Below, one piece after another: positions 36,743 through 42,651 of a stretch of DNA of 42,651 nt. How positions within the stretch are numbered: the stretch's first letter is position 1; each line of letters starts with the position of its first letter. The notes beneath the pieces are model-generated. The model was not told the DNA's origin. It did not search any database and saw nothing but the letters and a program-made list of their open reading frames with translations. The position numbers and the translations under genes are program-made. The stretch is from NCBI GenBank assembly GCA_026984055.1, contig JALSSX010000224.1, positions 1 to 42,651 on the forward strand, read 5' to 3'. This stretch comes from Sedimenticola sp. Lineage in GTDB: Bacteria > Pseudomonadota > Gammaproteobacteria > Chromatiales > Chromatiaceae.

Positions 36743-37990
36743 ATGCGCGGGATACACGCCCTGTTATCGCGTAGCGCCGTCGCCCAGGGGTTGTTCAGCC
36801 TGGTCAACCTGGGGTTGTCGGTGTTTGTCTTGATGACCGCCTCTAAGGTGGATTTCGGACGTTACACCCTGGTGCTGGCGGCGGTGGTGTTCTTTGTCGC
36901 CATTGCGAGTTCGCTGATCTATCTGCAATTGCCGATGTGGCGTCGCGGCGGGCACAATCAGGCGTGCTATTTCGCCACGCTGTATCGTCTGTTGATGCAT
37001 GTCGCATGGGCGTTGGCTGCGGCGGTGGCGGTGTTTGCCGGTATCGCGATGGTTCTCGGCTGGCTGGGTCCGCGTGCCGCGTCCCTGACATGTATCGGCG
37101 GTTTGTTGACATTGGCTTATGTCCGCGCGGAGTTCATCAAACAGATGCTCTATGTGCTCGAAGACGTGGCTGCGGTGGTGCGTGTCAATCTGCGCCTGGC
37201 GCTTGGCGTGGGGTCGGGTTGCGGGGCGACGTTGTTGTCTGGGACGGATGAGGTCTTGTTTTCCGTTCTGCTGATATTCTCTCTGGGGCTGTGGCTCTGC
37301 GTGGCAGGTAAGGGGGCGGAGCAACTGAAGTCGTGTCCCCCGGGCAGGCTTCGGGATATGGCGGCGCGGGTCTGGCGTCCCGGGCGCTGGGCCTTGATGA
37401 ATGCATTGTTCGTCTGGCTACCCTCCCAGGGTTACCTCTATCTGTTGGGCGCGGTCGCGGGTCTGGGCACGGTTGCGGAGGTAGGCGCGGCGCGTAACGT
37501 CGTCGCGCCATTGCAAGTCCTTGCGACGAGTTTTCAGCAGGTGGTGTTGCCGCGTTTGGCTACGTTGGGCGATGATGCCATCCGACGCGTGAATCGCATC
37601 CGTCACGATGTGCTGCGCACCCTGCTACTGATCTTCTCCGGCTATGTGTTGCTGCTCTATCTGCTGCAGCCGATGGCGGTCGATTATCTGCTCGCCGAGC
37701 GTGGCTATGCGGCGTTTGAACGCTATGTCGGCTTGTGGGTTCTGGTGACGACAACGACGGTGTATCGCAGTAATCTGGCGGTCATCTATCAGGCATTGAA
37801 CCGCTACGATCTGATTGCCAGACTGGGGCTTGCCTATGCGATCGCGGCAAGCCTGCTGTTTGCCGTGATGATTCCGTTCTGGGGTGGCAGCGGCGCGTTG
37901 CTCGGGTTGGCCTTGGCGGAAGGGGTGTTTGTGATACTGTTGCGTAGTCGACTGCGAGCGGAACAACGACTGACGGCATGGGAATGGTAA
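36743..37990 (+). CDS. Polysaccharide flippase (Wzx/MATE-like superfamily)
   Basis: This 415-residue protein has about 12 predicted membrane helices, starting LLSRSAVAQGLFSLVNLGLSVFVLMTASKVDFGRYTLVL, which is the usual N-terminal pattern of Wzx-type oligosaccharide flippases (MVF/PST superfamily). It likely moves lipid-linked repeat units across the inner membrane. ATG 36743 (MRGIHALLSRS) is 13 bp after the previous stop; an in-frame ATG at 36668 would add 25 hydrophilic residues inside the previous gene. It overlaps the next gene by 13 nt. Confidence 0.85.
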   Translation: MRGIHALLSRSAVAQGLFSLVNLGLSVFVLMTASKVDFGRYTLVLAAVVFFVAIASSLIYLQLPMWRRGGHNQACYFATLYRLLMHVAWALAAAVAVFAGIAMVLGWLGPRAASLTCIGGLLTLAYVRAEFIKQMLYVLEDVAAVVRVNLRLALGVGSGCGATLLSGTDEVLFSVLLIFSLGLWLCVAGKGAEQLKSCPPGRLRDMAARVWRPGRWALMNALFVWLPSQGYLYLLGAVAGLGTVAEVGAARNVVAPLQVLATSFQQVVLPRLATLGDDAIRRVNRIRHDVLRTLLLIFSGYVLLLYLLQPMAVDYLLAERGYAAFERYVGLWVLVTTTTVYRSNLAVIYQALNRYDLIARLGLAYAIAASLLFAVMIPFWGGSGALLGLALAEGVFVILLRSRLRAEQRLTAWEW

Positions 37991-39249
37991 ACGGCGAAGG
38001 TTGGCGTGGCGCCGATATCGGTAATCCAATCATCATCCTGGTATTGCTCACCTCGTTACTTGGAGCCTGGCCGGGACGGATCTCGCTCGGTGGCATATCG
38101 ATGCTCGGTCTGTTGTCCGGAGTGATGGCGGTGCTCGTGGCGCTGGCGGTGATGACCAGCCCCGTTGTGGGCCGGGTGACCCGACGGGTCGTGGGTTTTC
38201 TCTTGCTGTTCTGGTTGTTCGATCTGGCAGGTTTCGCCTGGCAGGATGTCAGCATGGCGGTGTTGCAGGACAACGTCATCTGGGCCGGGTTTCTGTTCAC
38301 TATCGTACTGTCGGTACATGTCGCCGCGCTCGAACCGCGAATCGTGCAAACCCTGGTGAATTTCAAGTGGCTGGTAGTAGTGGTGATCATCACTTATATG
38401 TTGGTCGATCTGGCCTTGTCGATCGAAGATGCCGCGGTACCGCTGCTGGCGCTGTGGGCGACTAGTCAGTTACTTGCCGATTGGCGGCTGCGCAGGGGAA
38501 TGGATATCCTTGCGCTGGTGGTGATTCTGCTTGGCATGGCCTTGCTCGGCGCGCGCATCACGCTGGGAGCGGTATTGCTGATGTTCTTTTTCATTCAGCT
38601 TGTCGAAACGAAACGGTTGAATGTTGTGATGCGATTGCGCCGTAGTGTACTGGCGATCGCGACCATCCTGACCCTGTTCGTGTTGATCTATGTGTATGTG
38701 AGCCAGTTTCGCAGCGCCTTTCTGATGGGCGATCAGGCGCTGACGATAGGCGGTATCACGATCAATACCTCGGGTCGCTGGTATTGGTGGAATGTGGTGT
38801 ACAGCTACGCGGTGGACCGGCCTTTCCTAGGTTGGGGCATGGATGTGCCCGTGGAGATGGAAAGCGTTACCGGCTGGGCGCACCCGCACAACGATTATCT
38901 ACGCATCTTCCATCACCTGGGCTTGGTTGGCTTGGTGTTGTGGATGTTGTTCTATTATCGGGCCTGGCGCCTGTTGTTGGAGATGTCGCGCTATCTGTGG
39001 GCGATTGGCCGCGATAGCTCCGAGGCAAGTATCGTGTATTCGGCTTTTCTGTTTCTTTCCTCGGTTGCGATCACGATGGTCACCGACAATACCATCGTGT
39101 ACAGCTTCATCATGTATCCGCTCGGGGTCTATGTCGGCTTGTCGCTTGGCATCATGGACAGGTACGAGTCTGCTCGCGCGGCCAGCGGGGAGGATGAGAG
39201 ATTGACGGAGCGATATGCTCATGGCCAGTCGGGCGTTGGGTATGACTGA
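37978..39249 (+). CDS. O-antigen ligase/polymerase family protein (Wzy_C/WaaL type), second copy
   Basis: This 423-residue membrane protein has about 11 hydrophobic segments and the Wzy_C pattern GRWYWWNVVYSYAVDRPFLGWG followed by AHPHNDYLRIFHHLGLVGLV. It differs widely from the copy at 35404, so the two probably have separate roles (polymerase and ligase). It overlaps the flippase gene by 13 nt and has a hydrophilic C-terminal tail. A 126-bp gap then separates it from the glycosyltransferase. Confidence 0.87.
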   Translation: MGMVNGEGWRGADIGNPIIILVLLTSLLGAWPGRISLGGISMLGLLSGVMAVLVALAVMTSPVVGRVTRRVVGFLLLFWLFDLAGFAWQDVSMAVLQDNVIWAGFLFTIVLSVHVAALEPRIVQTLVNFKWLVVVVIITYMLVDLALSIEDAAVPLLALWATSQLLADWRLRRGMDILALVVILLGMALLGARITLGAVLLMFFFIQLVETKRLNVVMRLRRSVLAIATILTLFVLIYVYVSQFRSAFLMGDQALTIGGITINTSGRWYWWNVVYSYAVDRPFLGWGMDVPVEMESVTGWAHPHNDYLRIFHHLGLVGLVLWMLFYYRAWRLLLEMSRYLWAIGRDSSEASIVYSAFLFLSSVAITMVTDNTIVYSFIMYPLGVYVGLSLGIMDRYESARAASGEDERLTERYAHGQSGVGYD

Positions 39250-39375
39250 TCTGGTGACTGAATAGATGGTCTTCAGGATTCCAAGAATGATTCGGATCAA
39301 GGTATCGCTTGCGGCCAAGAGTCATGCCGTTGGCAACGGTGATAATGCCGATCGAATGTTTGATTGGCCGGGGCC

Positions 39376-40578
39376 ATGACCTCTTCCGATATGTCTTTCG
39401 ATCAGTGGCGGCGTTTTCTGGTCATCGAAGGTTGTGATTACGAAAACTGTCCTCCGGGCGGTCAACTGAACTTTGCGCGGCAATTGGTCGGCCAGTATCG
39501 TCGCGAGGTTGCGTTGGTTGGGGTGACCTCGGATCCCGCGTTGGCTATCGGCCGGTGGGGTGTCAAAATTGTCGCTGGCGTGGCCGTGCCCTTTCTCCCG
39601 TTCAGGCGGCGCTCTTGTGGTGGTGAACGATCCTTGGTGCCGGAACGTCTGAAGGACTATCTGGCATTGCGCAAACATCGAGATGCCATCCTGGCGACAC
39701 CCATGCGTGATGTATTCATTCAGTCCCCCGAGGTGTTGATGGCGGTATCGGGTTGGGGTTGGAAGAGTTTGTGCTACCTGTTTTCCGGAGTTGAGAACCC
39801 GCTGGCCATGTCACGCTATCGCTGGAGCGGACTGGTGGCGCGCGCCTTCGACCGACGCTTCTTTCATGCACTGCAAACCGCCGAACCGATACTTGCCGCC
39901 GCCGACCGAGAGGCGATCGAAGAACTGACGCGGCGTGGCGCCGGCCTGCTGAGCGGAGCGGGAATCACCTCTTTTCCTACCCGCGTGGACAATGAGGTGT
40001 TCCGCCCGAAATCCCGGCAGGTGGTCGAGCAGGCACTCGGCATCGTGGATGGCGCGCCATTATTGCTCTGCTGCGGGAGAATCAGCCGGGAAAAAGGCTG
40101 GGAGTTGATATTGGCGGCATTCGCGCATTTTCTGCCAGATCATCCCGGATCCCGGCTGTGTTTCGTAGGTGACGGCGAGGACCGGGCGGCGTTGCAGGCC
40201 GCCATCGCGAAAAGGGGGTTATCGCGGCAGGCCTGGATCGTTGGTCTGCAATCGCCCGACGCGGTCTCGGATTGGATGAACCGCGCGGATCTTGTAATAT
40301 CGGGATCGTACCGGGAAGGCTGGCCGACAGTCGTCCTGGAAGCGCTGGCCTGTGGCAAGGCCGTGGTTTCGACCCGGGTCAGCGGGATAGGCGACATGAT
40401 CATGGAAGGCGAGAACGGCTATATTGTGACATCACGAAACCCTCGGGAGTTCGCCGAGGCGATGAGGCGGGCGCTACGTCTTCGAGACCCCGCAACGATA
40501 TCGCAGTCGATTGCGTCCCGTTATGCGCTGACGTCGCTGAAGCGCGACCTCGACCGCCTGTGGCTGAGAGCAGGATGA
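39376..40578 (+). CDS. Glycosyltransferase family 4 protein
   Basis: This 400-residue GT-B enzyme has an N-terminal acceptor domain (FLVIEGCDYENCPPGGQLNFARQLV) and a GT4 donor domain: LLLCCGRISREKGWELILAAF, RLCFVGDGEDRAAL, WMNRADLVISGSYREGWPTV with the E-x7-E motif (EGWPTVVLEALACGKAVV), and NGYIVTSRNPREFAEAMR. It would add a sugar from a nucleotide donor to a lipid-linked acceptor on the cytoplasmic side. ATG 39376 (MTSSDMSFDQWRR) is chosen; an alternative TTG at 39364 is possible. It converges on the AAA+/transposase-like gene, with 19 bp between their ends. Confidence 0.9.
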   Translation: MTSSDMSFDQWRRFLVIEGCDYENCPPGGQLNFARQLVGQYRREVALVGVTSDPALAIGRWGVKIVAGVAVPFLPFRRRSCGGERSLVPERLKDYLALRKHRDAILATPMRDVFIQSPEVLMAVSGWGWKSLCYLFSGVENPLAMSRYRWSGLVARAFDRRFFHALQTAEPILAAADREAIEELTRRGAGLLSGAGITSFPTRVDNEVFRPKSRQVVEQALGIVDGAPLLLCCGRISREKGWELILAAFAHFLPDHPGSRLCFVGDGEDRAALQAAIAKRGLSRQAWIVGLQSPDAVSDWMNRADLVISGSYREGWPTVVLEALACGKAVVSTRVSGIGDMIMEGENGYIVTSRNPREFAEAMRRALRLRDPATISQSIASRYALTSLKRDLDRLWLRAG

Positions 40579-40597
40579 GGCCGGTCGCGCCAAGCAA

Positions 40598-42247
40598 TCA
40601 GGCGTTGGACACCGCATCCTTGTCGTTCGTCAGCAGCGAAAGATAGGGCGTGGCCTCCCATTCTTCTTGTTCCAGGCGCATCAGTGCCGCGGCAAACAAA
40701 TGTTTCCGCGAGCTTTGCGAGGGAAGGGGCGTGACGCTCTCCAGGTTCTTGCTGATATCTTGCAACACCTGCCGGAACGCACCGGCTGATTTGATCTGTT
40801 TTCTCAGCGCCGCCGGATGATCGTAGTAGGCAAGTGATTCATGCGCGTAGCTTGCCAGCAGGGTTGCGGCCTGAGTCAGATTCATCGCGGCCAGCTCCTG
40901 GAAAATCTCGTCCGCCTTGCTTGCCGCCATGTAGGAATCACTCTGCGCGTGGATGACCTTCAGCAGAATCTTCACTTGGGGTTGCTGTTCGTTGGGTACC
41001 TTCGCGAGTATCTCGTGGTAGTAGATATCCAGATCTCGCTGCCAGTTGGCGCTGGGGAAGAGGTCCATGATATCGCCGATCAGCTCGTCGGAGGCGTCGC
41101 AGATGAAAAGCTGAGTGTTGTTCAGACCGCGGTCGGCCAGGTTGCGCAACAGCCGTCCCCACCCATGGTTCCTGTCGGGAGTACCCTGTTGGATACCAAG
41201 GACTTTGCGGTAGCCATGGCTGTCGATGCCGAAGGCGGTGAGCAGGGAATCGCACTGCGCGTTGTTTTGTGCTTGCGGGCACTCCAGCCGGACCAGGAAT
41301 ACATAGCGAAAATCCTCGTCTAGCGAGCGACTCAACCAAGCCGACAAGTCGGCGTCCTCCTGATTTACGCCGACTTTTGAAAGGTTTCCCGACGGCGAGG
41401 ATGTGTACAGGCCGGAGCCGGATGCGTCCTGGGTAGCGGCGGGTAACGTGTCGCTCCTGTCGCGCAGCACGCTGTTGACGATGGAGGCGTCCACCTGCTT
41501 CTTTTCTTCCGCGAAGGCGTAGATCAGCGCGGTATCGCAGATCAGGTTGATGACTCGGGGCGTCCCCTTGCTTGCCTGATAGATCAGCGGGAAGGTATCG
41601 TCGGCAAAGAGTGCTGGGTCGCCTCCAGCCAGTTCCAGGCGGTGGCGGATATAGTTTTGGCTTTCCGCCGCGCTGAGCGGGCCGAGGTGAAAATTCACCG
41701 CGATGCGTTGCGTGAACTGCGCCAGATCGGGATGGCTGAGCTTGTCCCGCAGCTGAGGCTGCCCGATCAGTATGATCTGCAATACCATATTCTTGTCGGC
41801 ATTGATATTCGACAGCATGCGAAGCTCTTCCAGGGTGTCGATATCCAGATTCTGGGCTTCGTCGACGATCAGGATGACATGGTGATTCCGCGAGTACTCG
41901 TCGATGAGGAACTGGGTGAAGGCTTCGAAAAGCGCAACCCGCGAGGTCTCCTGGTAGGGTTGGCCTAGGGCCAACATGACCCACTGGAGTAATTCGTCGG
42001 GACCCGTGTGGGTATTGTTCATCAGGCCAACGGTGAGATTCTTGGGGATCTCGTTGAGCAGGTGACGAACGAGGGTGGTTTTACCGCAGCCGATCTCGCC
42101 GGTGACGACGGTGAAACCCGCTTGGTGCAGCAGCCCGTACTCCAACATGGAGTACGCCAGGCTATGCTTTTCACCAAGGTATAGCATGGTGGGGTCGGGA
42201 AGAAGGGAGAAGGGTTTTTCCTTGAGTCCGAAGAATGCCTCATACAT
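40598..42247 (-). CDS. ExeA-type AAA+ ATPase fused to a dead IS256/Mutator transposase-like domain
   Basis: This 549-residue protein has two clear parts. Residues 1-265 are an ExeA/GspA-like AAA+ ATPase: start MYEAFFGLKEKPFSLLPDP, Walker A GEIGCGKTT (50-58), Walker B VILIVDEAQ (124-132), sensor-1 region LQIILIGQPQLRDKL, and GTPRVINLICD (228-238). After a Ser/Gly linker (about 266-299), residues about 300-540 follow an IS256-type transposase almost from end to end: LSAWLSRSLDEDFRYVFLV, AFGIDSHGYRKVLGIQQG, WGRLLRNLADRGLNNTQLFICDA (Asp384), DLFPSANWQRDLDIYYHEIL, AKVPNEQQPQVKILLKVIHAQ and ALMRLEQEEWEATPYLSL. Catalytic residues are largely lost: the first Asp is replaced near 318-320, WQRC..H reads WQRDLDIYY, and the Glu of NPIERLN is replaced near 491. 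A strong AGGAGG precedes ATG 42247. It may be an ATP-driven regulator or assembly factor linked to polysaccharide export. Confidence 0.85.
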   Translation of the reverse strand: MYEAFFGLKEKPFSLLPDPTMLYLGEKHSLAYSMLEYGLLHQAGFTVVTGEIGCGKTTLVRHLLNEIPKNLTVGLMNNTHTGPDELLQWVMLALGQPYQETSRVALFEAFTQFLIDEYSRNHHVILIVDEAQNLDIDTLEELRMLSNINADKNMVLQIILIGQPQLRDKLSHPDLAQFTQRIAVNFHLGPLSAAESQNYIRHRLELAGGDPALFADDTFPLIYQASKGTPRVINLICDTALIYAFAEEKKQVDASIVNSVLRDRSDTLPAATQDASGSGLYTSSPSGNLSKVGVNQEDADLSAWLSRSLDEDFRYVFLVRLECPQAQNNAQCDSLLTAFGIDSHGYRKVLGIQQGTPDRNHGWGRLLRNLADRGLNNTQLFICDASDELIGDIMDLFPSANWQRDLDIYYHEILAKVPNEQQPQVKILLKVIHAQSDSYMAASKADEIFQELAAMNLTQAATLLASYAHESLAYYDHPAALRKQIKSAGAFRQVLQDISKNLESVTPLPSQSSRKHLFAAALMRLEQEEWEATPYLSLLTNDKDAVSNA

Positions 42248-42540
42248 GTTTCAACCTCCTGTGTGGGCAACTATCCGTGCCGTGCCCGAAATCATGGCGT
42301 TATGGCACCCATGACGGATATTCACGGAACCCTCTGGCCGCAAGGAGTCCGCCAGTTCCTCCTTGCTTGCTTTATAGTCGACAGATGGCGTAATAGCTTG
42401 AAGAGCGAACCGCTGATCAGGTCAAGGCTCCAAGTATTGCATTGCGATCCCGCCACAATTCCCTACGCGGATAACCTTATGTTCGATAGGACTGATTGTC
42501 TCATGCCGGCATGCATCGGACAAGAGGAGGCATAAAGCTG
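42248..42540. other. Upstream region of the fusion gene, up to the right IS
   Basis: This 293-bp gap holds the ribosome site (CCTCCT at 42255-42260, minus-strand AGGAGG) and presumably the promoter of the fusion gene. A minus-strand TTGACC near 42415 is a possible -35 box, but no convincing -10 stands at standard spacing. No gene is seen; the short open frames here lack coding character. Confidence 0.4.
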
Positions 42541-42651
42541 TGTTAGCCCAAAGCAGTAATGTCCTCTTTGTCCAATTCTAAAATGTCCCCTTTTGGTTTC
42601 AGGAGGGGCCCGTGGCAGAGGAGCAGATTACGATGAGTCATAAAGAGGCAG
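42541..42651 (+). mobile_element. IS1202/ISNCY-type insertion sequence, right copy, partial
   Basis: It begins TGTTAGCCCAAAGCAG and runs off the right edge. It is the exact reverse complement of 171-281, so the window is bounded by the same IS end in inverted orientation. Only the terminus and the first transposase codons are visible. Confidence 0.85.
42612..42651 (+). CDS. IS transposase start, right copy (partial)
   Basis: GTG 42612 follows AGGAGG (42601-42606); an in-frame ATG is at 42633. The 13 visible codons (MAEEQITMSHKEA) are identical to the left copy. The gene continues outside the window. Confidence 0.7.
   Translation, partial: MAEEQITMSHKEA

Noticed and set aside
40598-42247. 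Simple IS256 insertion into an ATPase gene
   Set aside because: No IS terminal repeats flank the region, the transposase N-terminal domain is missing, catalytic residues are substituted, and the frame is continuous with a linker, which fits a fused, adapted protein better.

Overview
The window looks like chromosome from a GC-rich, sulfur-oxidising gammaproteobacterium of the Chromatiales type. The best clue is a pair of genes at 24264-25465 for secreted Gly/Tyr-rich proteins that start AWWG after the signal peptide. These closely resemble the sulfur globule envelope proteins of purple sulfur bacteria and related sulfur storers. Housekeeping genes (murA, hisGDC, ubiG-gph, icd, mutL, cysS) are of ordinary gammaproteobacterial type. 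The species cannot be named from the sequence alone.

Layout. Both ends of the window are the same end of one IS1202/ISNCY-type insertion sequence, facing outwards, with 111 identical bp. From left to right the interior holds: an unknown gene; a TVP38/DedA-like membrane protein divergent from a murA-hisG-hisD-hisC operon; a complete but rearranged arn (lipid A aminoarabinose) operon, with ArnA split into two genes, one SMR flippase subunit and a SET-domain gene at its end; a carboxymuconolactone decarboxylase/AhpD-like gene with a (frameshifted) TetR regulator and shared operators; ubiG-gph divergent from icd-inositol monophosphatase, then a thioredoxin; an AT-hook coiled-coil protein and a DUF1249 protein; the two sulfur globule protein genes; a cupin; an RNase II-family gene, mutL and a frameshifted DUF455 ferritin-like gene; a secreted protein and a PKD-domain protein; cysS; then an exopolysaccharide/O-antigen block (membrane-anchored TPR-like protein, two Wzy/WaaL-type polymerase-ligases, a flippase, a GT4 glycosyltransferase). 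A 549-residue protein converges on this block: an ExeA-type AAA+ ATPase whose C-terminal half looks like a catalytically dead IS256/Mutator transposase.

Intergenic DNA is dominated by three dispersed repeat families. Family A (about 116-182 bp) has TAGCCCGGATTTCTCACC inverted ends. Family B (up to 167 bp) is a string of hairpins with TAGCAGG/CCTGCTA ends. Family C (about 200-215 bp) has complementary arms. A and B behave like TA-targeting MITEs and sit side by side three times, twice sharing the same TA. They have changed genes: one interrupts the arn operon and truncates a small gene, one supplies the stop codon of the SET gene, one lies directly upstream of the sulfur globule genes, and family C copies supply the last codons of tetR and gph.

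Three genes carry a single-base frameshift (near 9459-9464, 17329-17333 and 30923-30925). Each is easily restored by one base, so sequencing error and recent gene decay cannot be told apart here. The most novel candidate is the AAA+/dead-transposase fusion beside the polysaccharide locus.
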